From Heterobasidion occidentale (lineage: Eukaryota > Basidiomycota > Agaricomycetes > Russulales > Bondarzewiaceae), in assembly GCA_039111635.1 (NCBI GenBank), contig JBCAQO010000138.1, forward strand, positions 1 through 23,124: a DNA stretch of 23,124 nucleotides. Reading direction: 5' to 3'. Position numbers and translations under genes: made by a program. The notes below the pieces were generated by a model. The model was not told where the DNA came from. It ran no database searches and saw nothing but the letters and a program-made list of their open reading frames with translations. Shown here in pieces: positions 11,598-21,545 of this stretch (positions are counted from its first letter, which is position 1; every line of letters begins with the position of its first letter).

Positions 11598-14368
11598 ATG
11601 AGCACATCCTATCTAAAAAGCGAATCACAAACCATTTGGGCTCGAAAAGCTGGAAAACAAAGAGCTGCTGAGGACGTGTCTTTGACTTCTACGGAGGTAT
11701 CAGAAAGTCTTACTCCATATTCACTCCAACGCACTCAAGGATCTGACAGACCAGAAGAGGATCTCGAGTCATCGTCATTCATCCGGGATCACAAAACCTT
11801 CGTATTGGACGCGCCTGTGATATGAATCCTGCCACGATCCCAAATATCATCGCTCGAAATTCTAGAAATCCAGTCCCTCCTCCCATCTTTGTAGAAGGCA
11901 TCTCGCGCCCCCGCAAGGGGCGTCCAAAGATGACTGCTCCGTTGTCTAGCAGTGACGAGTATGCTGTAACGCCTGCCTCCGACGATCCAGTGAGGTTTTT
12001 GCTGTGACGACCTGCAGACAGTTGCTGACACCTGACGAGAAACTAGTTTGACGAGAAGATCTCGTTGATTCAGACGTCTCTGCGAGATCGGATGCGATTC
12101 TACAAATTACGAGTCACGCCTGATGCTGCGAATAAGGCTTCCGTGTTCAACGAACAAATTAAGCCAGAGATAATCGCGGAGGAGAACGACCCGTTCCGTA
12201 CACATTGGATACTTGAATCGAAGGGGGAGGAATTTTTGGTGGGAGAGAAGGTGAGCCTTGGACAACATTTCTCGCTTGATCAAGTTTCAAGCCTTGCCAA
12301 ATTCTTTCAGGCTCTTCTTCTATCAGATCCATCACGTCTAGGATACACTGTGCGGCGGCCTTTCTACGGGACGAAATTCAATACGAGGGACTATCCATCC
12401 AATCAAATGATTCTTGACGACGTAGAAACAATAATCAGTGTAACGTTGAGTGACAGATTCGGCATCGAAGCACGAGCTTATAAGGTATTTTATATGCCAC
12501 GTCGCACTAGCTTAGCTGACTCGACGTCAGGACTATTCCGTGATGTTGGTGATACCAGACTTCTATGACCGGTCCTATGTTCGCGATATGGCTTCGTTAA
12601 TATTGATGAGAATGGGTTTCAAGCAATTGTGTGTACAGCAGGTAACTCATCCGCCATGTCTTCTCCGTATTTGGCATGATCAATTTTGTCTAGGAATCCC
12701 TGGCTGCGACGTACGGTGCAGGTATCTCGAGCGCTTGTGTTGTGAACATGGGCGCAGTCACCACAACGATAGCATGCGTTGAAGAAGGCATGATTGTCGC
12801 GGATACTAGGTAAGAGATGTTGTGCACGATATACTCATGCTCAACGCACACAGGATGTACCTCAATATGGGCGGGGACTACATTACAGAGTTTCTGTACG
12901 TGTTACTTGAGAGAATTAGCTTTCCTTATCGAGACATCAATCTTGCGCGATCCTACGACTGGGCCGTGATGGAAGATCTGAAGACCAGGTTGTGTACTTT
13001 AGCAGAGGTATGGATATCGAGTCCTCAGGATTGACATCTTGACTTATTTGCCTTATCTAGGGCGACGTCGCTCTCAATCTGTACGATTTCGTGGTCCGGC
13101 AGCCTGGGAAGGCTACCGAAAAATACGGGCTTCGTGCTTATGATGAGCTCATATTGGCACCCATGGCATGTTTACTGTGATAAATCTTGCAGCATATCCT
13201 TTCTAACGGCGTATGCCCCGTCAGTGTCTCTTCGAGCCTCGTGTCATCGAATTTGAGAGAAAGCGGATAGGCATGCGGCCAATTCAACACCCTGATGTCT
13301 CAGATGAGATATCTGACCACCGGGAACACCGCGACTCTCTTCCAGCAGACCAGTATGTACGTTTCCAAGATTTCCCCTTATTTTAGATGCAATTTCTGAG
13401 CATCAGCGCATAGACTCAAGCTATGATCATATCGACACAACACCTTTTCACGCGCCCTGAGGCCGCCTTTTTCCCCGGCCCGACAGAAGTGCGACAAGCG
13501 ACGCCATCGAGCTCACAGACGCCATCCGTGGCGGGAAAACACAATGGTGCACCCTCGCCTCTACCAGCCTCGGGTTCGAGACTTTGTTTATTTATCCGTG
13601 GGTGCAAACAATGATGAGAATGGAATCTCCAGGCACACCTTCAGTAACAAGTTCGGGCACGCCAGCAGAGCAGCCAGACTCTTCCAAGCTACCGACACCT
13701 AGCCAACCACCTGCCGAAGAAGGTTCAGGCGATGCGGCTGCAATGGATGTGGATATCGAAGGTGATGTCAAATTGGTCGCGGACCCGACAGAGAACGGCA
13801 AACAACAGCCCACCGCCAACGTCCCTCGATCAAAGTCTCCCGGAACATACACCAACCGGTTCGACATTGATATATGCTTCGAAGCAAGCAAACTCCCTTT
13901 GGACGTTGCTATCTTCAACTCTACGCGCGCTGCGGGCGGTGACGAGAAAATCCGCAAATACCTCCAGGCAGTGCTCGTTGTTGGCGGTACTGGATCGATG
14001 CCCGGGATGTCGCATGCTCTGGAAAGTCGGTACGTCTGCATTTCTATATCGGCCGATGGCTGTAGCACTTGGGCCAAAACCGATCTCTGGCATGACTTAG
14101 ACTTCAAGCGATCGCGACGCCTTTGGTTGTAAACATGGACAAGGTGCAAATCATCCCTCCACCCAAAGACGTTGATCCCCGTGTTCTCATGTGGAAGGGG
14201 GCCGCGGTCTTGGGCAAAATGGATGGTGTGGCAGAGTTATGGATCACACCATCTGACTGGGTAAGGGCATTTCTGGAACGCAGACGTCTCTTCACTGAAC
14301 GTGCATGACTCGATACACAGGACCTCCTCGGCATGCGGGGGCTGCGTGAACGTTGCTTCTATTTGTAA
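11598..14368 (+). CDS. arp8: Actin-related protein 8, INO80 chromatin remodeller subunit
   Basis: Arp8 sits with Arp4 and actin on the INO80 HSA domain and helps bind linker DNA and nucleosomes. Thirteen exons: 11598-11696, 11750-11989, 12047-12250, 12311-12484, 12531-12641, 12694-12809, 12854-13007, 13061-13165, 13225-13356, 13414-13546, 13633-14029, 14101-14260, 14321-14368. All phases fit, giving 690 residues with no frame break. Landmarks: VIVIHPGSQNLRIGRA (phosphate-1-like loop), TIPNIIAR, LVIPDFYDRSYVRDMASLIL then MRMGFKQLCVQQESLAATYG (actin fold), RMYLNMGGDYITEFLYVLLE, LDVAIFNSTRAAGGDEKIRK, AVLVVGGTGSMPGMSHALESR and KDVDPRVLMWKGAAVLGKMD, with the C-terminal RGLRERCFYL. A disordered insert (about residues 430-530) splits the fold, as in other Arp8 proteins. 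One intron appears to use a GC donor (13166), and the intron at 12251-12310 is 60 nt with no stop. The start could lie further upstream; ATG 11598 is the first solid choice. Confidence 0.93.
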
Positions 14369-14679
14369 ATTTGGTCAATGTAGTACAAGATATCGCCGTC
14401 ATGAATGGAAGGCATGGAGAGTCACATAGGTACTTCGGCAAGATAGCATGGGCATTGAAATTATGCAACACTGTTCAAACGCGTGATCAAGGCAGTATAT
14501 GGAATAAACAAAAAATTGATTACATGGGGCAAACAATGAAGCCTCGAGGCGAAAGGAAGGACGCCCGGGAGTGGGGGAATGCACGTGTTGCGAGGAAAAT
14601 GGAAGGCATGCACCACCGTCTGAACCTTGTGAGCCGGGAGATTTCAGCCGAAAGCGACTTCGTTCAAAGATGCTGCACA

Positions 14680-15994
14680 TCATACTCCTAGACGTTTCTT
14701 CACGTCCAAAAAATCGTATGGTGTAAGAGAACCCCATTGAGACGTGATGAAGGCCATCTCAGTGCGCCCACGTCTATGACCACCAATGTTAGTCAGGGGA
14801 TGTACGACAATTATTCTCAGGCGAAAGGGATTAAAAAAAGTGTTCAACCCACTCCATTCTCTTGGTCCAATCCTGCTTACTTGAGCCGTTTTCGGCCCAG
14901 TCCATAACGATAGGAGATATTCTCTTCTTCTATTTCCGACACCTTCCGTTTCTTCTTGTTCGAACCTCCGATTGTGATGTTCATAGCGCGAGACGCCAAC
15001 GCCCCCATAGCACTGAGTTTGGTCACGGACTCGTCAATTTGGTTCCCGACAAGGCGGTTCGGAATGAATGGGCATGAAAATATAGACCGCGGCAGGAGCC
15101 CGTGGGCGATTTGGGAAGGCGAGCGACAGATGGGGCATTCAACCTGCTCATGCCAGCCTCCACAGCCATGCAAACAGGAAAAATACCACTGTAGCAAACA
15201 CAGGCCGCAGAACGTATGCCCGCATCGTGGAGCGTTGAGTGCGTACGGACAAGCCCTGCGAGGGAAGTCCGCAAATCATAAGCACCTCGAAACGGCTCAG
15301 GACGCGCGACATACATGACGTCCAAGCACCTGTGTACGGTCATATTGAGATATACGAGATTGCTTCGAGAAGCAAGCAGCTTACAGTGGGCAGGTAAAAT
15401 CTGCTTCAAGCCGCTGCAGAGTCGCCTCTGCACCAGGTATGATGTGAAGATCCACGAACTCCAGCAACTCCTTTCTGACCGACGCTAAAGGACTCGCTTT
15501 TATCAATGACGAACTCAGCTTGGCGCATAGTCTCTAGCTTCTTTCACATCCACCTCTCTGCGTTTTATATCTCTTTCCTTCTCCTTCAATGCCGTCTCAT
15601 GCTCCAAGAGCCTCTTCTGTGCCTGCGAAATGCGAGCAACTCGAAACGATGGGACTCGCGAGCCCATAGAGGCAGAGGGTGCGACCATGGGGATATTTTC
15701 TCGCTCGCGTTCGCGCTCAACGCTAGGCGACCGCTTTCTCTTCGAAGGCCGCCTAACTGACTCGATCTGTACGAACATGGTGGGTCCTAAGACCGACGAG
15801 AGGTTAGCTATTGCACTCCCGTCCGCCGACCGCATATATCATGGATCCTACGGATGCGCAGAACGCCCCGGGCCATTGAATAGAACTGAGCTGCACTGGC
15901 TAGAGAGCGCACCTCGCTTGGGTGTTTGTGCTCCACTTAGGCGGCCTGACCGTCTCGGTTTGTTCTGCGATCTCGTAACGATCCCACTGGACAT
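14680..15994 (-). CDS. RING-finger protein, probable E3 ubiquitin ligase
   Basis: Exons 15994-15913, 15786-15385, 15329-15315 (15 nt), 15255-14881 and 14773-14680 give about 322 residues. The N terminus is basic (RSQNKPRRSGRLS; RRPSKRKRSPS) and likely nuclear. A coiled coil follows (RLLEHETALKEKERDIKRR), then a canonical C3HC4 RING near residues 159-209: C-x2-C (TCPLC), C-x-H (RCGHTFC), C-x2-C (CGLC), final pair CPIC. A second basic patch (NKKKRKV) follows. RING domains bring an E2 enzyme to a substrate; substrate unknown. The ring is split over three exons, the middle one being the microexon. A single base seems missing near 15524: one frame ends at CCA AGC TGA, and the next frame is open from there into the RING. 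Converges with Arp8 (312 bases between stops). Confidence 0.8.
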
Positions 15995-16174
15995 CTTGAT
16001 TCTTGAAGAATGGAGCCGGACAGCTTTAGACTTTCGATATGTTGATAATAAAAAAGAGGCTGAATCTGTAAAATGAAACTTCCAATACCGTGTAGTGAGG
16101 CCAAGGAGAGCAATTCGGAGTCGGTGTGATCACAGATCTGAGGCGACGCGCAGCGACACCATTTAGCGCGAAGC

Positions 16175-16808
16175 ATGTCACGCGGCCGTGCCCGTGAGCG
16201 CTTGAGCAGCGTAACGCTCTTCCCGACTGCAGAATCTCGGCTTGCAACAATTTCGTCAGCGCTGGAGTTAGAGACCGTCAGCTGAAGGAACAACCTCTCA
16301 AAGGATGCCTTGGATCGTCGACGAGCTGTATACAGTTTTGACTGGATGATTATCGTCGTCGTGATCCATGCGTCATATCTGTGTTCCTCAGGATGCCCAC
16401 CTGGCATCTACTATCTAAGATGTATTCACGCCCGTGAGCCTTCATGTGTTCATTTTTGTCCAAAAGACAGGTACGCCTTCCCATTCTTCGTCTCACTCTC
16501 AGTGACTATCGGGCGCTTCATGACGCGATTCGCCCAATTCTCGAACGTACAGGTACAACTATTGCTGTCACCCCGCCACCTTCCATCAAGAAAGTATCTA
16601 CACCCCTTTTTCTTGTTCTTCAAGGTTCAATCACATACCGAGCATCAATCGCAGTAGAGACACGCCAAAGTTTTAAAGGCATTGGCTCATTAACGGATTT
16701 GACGGAACCTAGAACACTCACTCCACAACCTTGGCATCCGGTGAAGCCTTGGTCGCTGTCAACTGGGCGAACAAGTCCGAAAAAAACACGGCTCTGCGTG
16801 CCCTTTGA
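16175..16808 (+). CDS. Spliced gene of unknown function (3' exons clear, 5' part unresolved)
   Basis: Three 3' exons fit together in phase: 16471-16552, 16625-16653 and 16713-16808, ending with TGA at 16806-16808. Their junction product reads RLPILRLTLSDYRALHDAI, then GSITYRASIA, then LASGEALVAVNWANKSEKN, with the C terminus TALRAL. The two introns are 72 nt (strong pyrimidine tract CCCCTTTTTCTTGTTCTTCAAG) and 59 nt. The 5' part is not settled. An ATG at 16175 opens a 36-codon frame (MSRGRARERLSS) with a possible phase-0 donor at 16277, which would need a 194-nt intron to reach 16471; extra exons in between are possible. I do not recognise the family. It is divergent to the RING gene, sharing a promoter region of about 180 bases. 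Confidence 0.5.
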
Positions 16809-18888
16809 ACCGCAAGATTAACGCTCATACGTCTCCGTAACTCCATCGCAAGCTTGTCCTGCTATCTCTGTGCCTATCACTGCATGAAATAGGGCAACAG
16901 CCGCACCTTCTCCCATCCCCTCAACAAACACATGTCCCCATGTCCCCATGTCACCGCCCGCCCCCGCTTTGGGACGACTCTTTCATTGCGCGCCTACTTC
17001 GTGCCTTTGTATACAACAATGTTCCTGGTGCCCCTGTCTCGTAGACAGTCTGTGACTGGTCCTTTCGCTGCTGCACCGGTTCCGACGTTCATTTTCCCGT
17101 GATGGAGACCTGCTGAACGAACCTTAGGCCGTGCCGCGTCCGCGAGGGTCAGCGGTGAAGCGTTCGTGATTGGCCGTGTGCCCCCTTCGTCATCTGGGAC
17201 CCACATAACTCAACATCAAATCTCCGAGACTTGTCATCGTGAAACTTTGGTAGAACGTTCTACATATGTGTCAGTTTTTTCGTCTTGCTCCCCTAGAAGA
17301 TACTATGGCGACAACAAGAGCCATGTGTGCGACATCGGGCATACTAGAACCGGTGGTCCATCGTCCACATATACAACTCATGACGAAAACGCTCTTTGGC
17401 ATTGTGAAAGCTGTTATGAACGCCACGGCCACCCCCTGACATTGATATCTGCTTTTAGAAGGTGCGTGGGCAAGCTGAGAATTCGCGCAGTCGAAATGAC
17501 GTGCTGATCAGGAAGTTCGTATCCAGGGATATGTCTTCCCCTTACGGGACCCCTGGCAATAGAAAGGTTCCAGACGCTCTGTTCCACAGTATGACATTCA
17601 AAGAAGCTGCAGCCTGACAAGGTTTGTTTCTTGAAACTCAACTCAATGAATGCCTGTGACGCTTTAGCGACAGTGTAAGGCGGCGGATTCTTCCCCCGAC
17701 GTTGAAGGCAAGGACGGATGCGATCATCGCTCAAGGTGAAGGTGTAACACAAGGACATTCAGAGTACGTCAATGATCTGTTGCGAATTTAAATTTGTTGT
17801 CGAAGAGTGAATGTCACCTTTCAGATTTGCATATTTGGTACTTGAAACGGTTTGGGACATAAATGAATGTCCAGAAAGCTTCGTAAGGATGCTGCGGTCA
17901 AAGGATTGAACCCCCTTTGCCCCCGCCCCGTCGGATGAAGCCTCAAGTCCGACTAGGAGAGTGAAGGCAATTGTTGTATAATGAACAGCGTCCCCCTTGC
18001 ACGCGTTTTCCATGTTTTGACCTTCATAGGTAATGACGACTGCATCATTGATCTCATGCTGGTCCCGTGAGGCCTCGTGCCGCACAGAGAGCGCTTCAGG
18101 TGTCTGAGATGCTTTCCGTCAATTCGGTCATGAGGGGGGACGAACTGATCTTCCTGGCCTTTTTTGAAGTCAGCTCATACACAGCCTTCAATCAAAGGAG
18201 GCCTCCCATGAGCTCGTGTGTAGCCCCTAAATTCCCACCATTTCTCCGGCATCGTCCAGCGTCGATTGATCATCGAGCGCAGTTTATCTGTTGGTATCAT
18301 CACATTGATCCGCGTCGGCATCGATATATGGAAATGCGAAACAAACCTTCAAGGCGGATATGAGATCACGTCTCGGACCAGTCTGCCGCAGGATGACGAC
18401 GTTTTAGGTGGACGTGGCTGTCATGCGGCACGGTGTCAAAAGAAACATTCATATAGGGAAGAAAGATTGGCCAAAGTTTCGGCTTTCAAAAGCCACCTCC
18501 GTGTTGTGGGCTTCCATGAACCATTTGGACAGGGTCGATGGGCATGCTACAGATAACCGTAGCTGAGGTGCGCGCGCCCACGGCGGAGGATCTGTTCGAT
18601 CCACGTCCCTGCGATATTGATGAATGATGTGGTATATCATGAGTTCATAATCTGGTGCAATTCCCTCAGCACCATGGATCGAAAAAGGACGTAAGCAAGG
18701 TATATTACCTAGTCCACAAGTCAATCTGACATACGGTTCGGGGATAGAAGTTCAAGAAGCGAAGGTGTGATATATCAGCAAACGTGGGGGTTAGAAATGA
18801 AGACCGAAAAAAGCGCGGATGGAGAAATTGACGCCAAATGTTGCGTTGAACTGGCCCTCCTGCCTCGAGGTGGAGGCTCCAAGGGGCA
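16809..18888. other. 2.1-kb region without a confident gene
   Basis: A minus-strand ATG frame (17206-16994, 70 codons, begins MWVPDDEGG) and two abutting minus-strand frames (18085-17759 and 17758-17414) separated by a single TGA are the most gene-like elements, but none has a recognisable motif or supported splice structure. The first frame of the abutting pair has no ATG at its 5' end. A 9-base tandem repeat (CATGTCCCC) lies at about 16931-16955. The remaining sequence looks non-coding. Confidence 0.4.
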
Positions 18889-19321
18889 ATGGAGCACTTG
18901 ATCAACGGACGTGTCGACTCATTTCTCAAGCACCTCGAAGGGTCTATCAGCCTCGTGGCTGTGGAAGCGCCTCGAGCACCAGGGCATGTCCTTGTTGGGC
19001 GAAGTGGGAAGCGTGCATTCAAGGTTCAAACTTTGCACTCAAGACACGACCGGCCGCAGAACACGAGTTGACTCGATTGCAGGTGAGCTATGGGGAATCA
19101 CGGAAAAGCGAGTTCATCCCGGAATTCCGGACGTCCGAGGGGGACGCGATGCACATCCCGACACGGGCGCGTCTGGCATGGAAGAGGAAGCGCTTCCGCC
19201 TGACCCCCTGTCTGCTGTCTGCACACGCCACAATGCATCTATCGACGCATGGCTGTCACGCGCGCCGATGCCACCCGCCACCGTCTTCCGAGTCAACAGC
19301 GCCGGGCGTGTCCATCGCTGA
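18889..19321 (+). other. Coding-like segment, gene model unresolved
   Basis: An ATG at 18889 opens 60 codons (MEHLINGRVDSFLKHLEGSI...). An overlapping frame runs to a stop at 19319-19321 with a coding-like tail (MEEEALPPDPLSAVC; PMPPATVFRVNSAGR). A CAG|GTGAGC donor-like site at 19081-19087 suggests splicing could join frames, but no acceptor stands out. No family is recognised. It could equally be non-coding sequence with chance open frames. Confidence 0.22.
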
Positions 19322-19397
19322 GCCAGAGCCACTGCATGCAGCGCAAATCTCCCACCCGCCAGATCGAGCTGTCACAGCGTAGCTCAGAATCAGCGTC

Positions 19398-20152
19398 TCA
19401 GAACTCCCCCGCCGCATCGAGATGGTCCAGATACGTATCGCAGACAGCGATAAATCCACGATCGCAGGCGTCGAAGATGGGATCTCCACGGGCAAGCTAG
19501 AACCTGTGGGACGATCAGAGGATCGATAAAGAGGCGAATAATGGAGGGTAGAGGTCGCACACAGTACATATCTATTCCAAAACAGGACTCGAGGACGCGG
19601 GCGAGACGGAGCTGAAGCTTTCCATTAGCACCTCGATCGCGGTCGATGGAATGACGGCATGGTCTATCCTGCTGTCGCGCTAAAACGCGGGGGTTGTATA
19701 TCATGTGATGGCCTGACAGTCTACTCATGATCCTATTATATGAAGGCACTTGGTTGCGCAAGCAGTTAGCTTTGTCGTTATATCGAGATGCATATGAAAC
19801 GAGACAGAGACCTGAACTCAGGCTGGATTGTAATTTTAAAGGCTCTACAACCTCCTACAACCTCCTATATCCACCGAGATATGCTCTCCCCCTGCTGGAA
19901 GCTCTGGCGAGCAAAGGCGTGAAAACGAAAGACGGGAAAACGATGATACGACGAACGAGATCTGACACGTACGACCCAAGAGGTACTCACGCGCCGTTGA
20001 TGTGGGTGAAACTTGCAAGTCTCGATAGGTCTCGATGTCCATCGAGCTCCTGCAGCGTTGAAATATCACGAGCCAGTGGGAAGTGCAAATACCACGCTCG
20101 TGCAGTTAGCTGCAGATAAAGTCTTCAAGTCGTCAATCTTCCGCGTCGCCAT
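19398..20152 (-). CDS. Candidate small spliced gene (84 codons), unknown function
   Basis: Four exons can be joined in phase: 20152-20093, 20049-19991, 19668-19632 and 19496-19398. The product would begin MATRKIDDLKTLSAANCTSV, pass through ELDGHRDLSRLASFTHING and end FIAVCDTYLDHLDAAGEF. Exons 1 and 2 are the best supported: a GTATTT donor, GCTGCAG acceptor and a good GTGAGT donor. The second intron is unusually long for this genome (322 nt) and the last two acceptors were chosen by phase, so the 3' half is uncertain. A TATA-like AGATATATTT lies about 60 bases upstream of the ATG. No homologous family is recognised. Confidence 0.38.
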
Positions 20153-20208
20153 GCTGTATCTGCCTGTATCTGCCTGGCAATCTACACGCACGGCCATTCA
20201 TTTAAGCG

Positions 20209-20220
20209 GGAAATATATCT
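20209..20220. promoter_or_regulatory. TATA-like element between two divergent candidate genes
   Basis: The string GAAATATATCTC is AT-rich in a GC-rich surrounding and lies between the minus-strand ATG at 20152 and the plus-strand ATG at 20379. The spacing to the minus-strand ATG (about 60 bases) is typical for a fungal TATA element. Functional assignment is inference. Confidence 0.3.
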
Positions 20221-20378
20221 CCCGCGCGCCCTCTGGCAGCCTCTGGCGCATCCATTCGATCTGATCGCCTGCGCCGACTCTCCGCTACTCTCCGACTCTC
20301 CAAGTGATTTCAAAAATATGGACTTATTTCCTTTCATGGGCCCGATGACCAGGACGAAATGAGGAGAGCTGAGGAGCC

Positions 20379-20952
20379 ATGGCAGGACGCGGCTTGTAAA
20401 ACGCGCACGCTGTCAGAACAGGGCTCGCTGGGGCAGAGTTTGACATATTGCGGGGAAATCTGAATAACCGCGCTTTTTTTAATTAAGAGCAAGATCCCGG
20501 TGGAAGAAGAGGCAGGAAGAGGAAAGGCGCGCGCCAGCGCACGGAAGCCCAAGTGGATATGGCGTGAGCAGCGTCAAGCGTAGGTTCACGTCGAGCGAGA
20601 TAGCGAAGGCGCCGCGTCGGGCCGACTCGGAGCTGAGCATCAGCACGAGCGCGTCGGTGGACGTGGCGCTTGCGCTCATTCTTCCACCTCCGCTTCCTGT
20701 TCGCTGTGGCCCTCCTGCGACGTCCACTTCTCGAACGAAGACGAATGGAGTAAGTTTGGAGCTACTGGAGGCCATCAGAATCCGTTCCGGAAGCCTCGCA
20801 CCCTCGACGTTCTCAGAACAGACCCGTTTGGAGTGCGTCAATCGAGGTGACGTAGGGACTAGCTTTCTGTTGTACCGAACGCCATTGACTTGCGCGCCGT
20901 GCAGCGCATCGTCCGATGCACGGCCAGAGAGGGACGTTCAAGCTGCGGGTAA
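20379..20952 (+). CDS. Candidate small spliced gene (118 codons), basic protein of unknown function
   Basis: Four exons join in phase: 20379-20395, 20488-20749, 20817-20846 and 20905-20952. The ATG has a strong context (GAGCCATGGC). Splice signals are good: the first intron has a GAATAAC branch-like site, T7 tract and AAG end; the second has donor GTAAGT and acceptor TTCTCAG; the third is 58 nt with ATTGAC branch-like site and GTGCAG. The product is strongly basic at its N terminus (ARSRWKKRQEEERRAP; SVKRRFTSSEIAKAPRR), then serine/proline-rich (ALILPPPLP), ending VWSASIERIVRC and REGRSSCG. No family recognised. It converges with the minus-strand candidate at 21055-21525. The antisense frame is also open over part of it, so strand choice rests on the splice signals. 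Confidence 0.42.
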
Positions 20953-21054
20953 GGTGTGCCCATGACAACAGGGATTAGGCATCGGTAGCAATGAGTGGCG
21001 AAGCCGTCGCGTCCATGCTGACACTGCGTTTGCGAGCCTCGAGGACACACTCAC

Positions 21055-21525
21055 TTATCGCAGTACCAAGCGCTCGCGTGTGAAGTCGCACACATACACG
21101 GCCACCCCATCATGCCGTGCATCAATCCCCAGTTGCTCCAGAGGATTACCATCAAAGCGTAAATGTTGAATCTGCCAGGTAAGTACCGCGTCATTCGTCC
21201 AGACGGGGATAAGGCTTCATCGCGTTCACGATGGACGTCGCAGACACATTCGTCAAACGGCCGTTCTCGTATGTGCGAGCGGCTTCGAATTCGGTGCTTC
21301 GGTGCTTCCAGGTGTTGTGGTGAAATAGCCGGCTCCGGCGCACGGGTGTGCGCTCGACTGCAAAAAGCGTTCATCCGGGCGTTGCGTCGGTAGTTGTCGG
21401 TGACAAGCAGCTGAGCGCCTCTGCGCGCTTCCTCGTCCGACGCTCGCTGGGTGTCAGCCCCGCGCCCCACGACAAGCAGCGTCTCGTACGTCCCATCGGA
21501 ACGTTGTTCGCAGTGGTAATGGCAT
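21055..21525 (-). CDS. Candidate small spliced gene (92 codons), unknown function
   Basis: Three exons join in phase: 21525-21474, 21357-21248 and 21171-21055. The last two carry the best coding character, reading EFEAARTYENGRLTN across the junction into IQHLRFDGNPLEQLGIDA, then GVAVYVCDFTRERLVLR and TAA at 21057-21055. The first exon (MPLPLRTTFRWDVRDAA) and its 116-nt intron are less sure. The + strand has a donor-like CAG|GTAAGT at 21176-21184, overlapping the minus-strand acceptor, so part of the segment might belong to a plus-strand transcript. No family recognised. Confidence 0.35.
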
Positions 21526-21545
21526 CTGGGTGTCACATGGCGTGA

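Noticed and set aside
16310..16657. Plus-strand open frame rich in hydrophobic residues (possible membrane protein)
   Set aside because: It reads through intron-like sequence in a frame different from the coherent spliced exons at 16471-16808.
17900..17920. Minus-strand GGGTTCAATCC resembling a tRNA B box
   Set aside because: The stem on the other side of the loop (CTTTG) does not pair with the G run.
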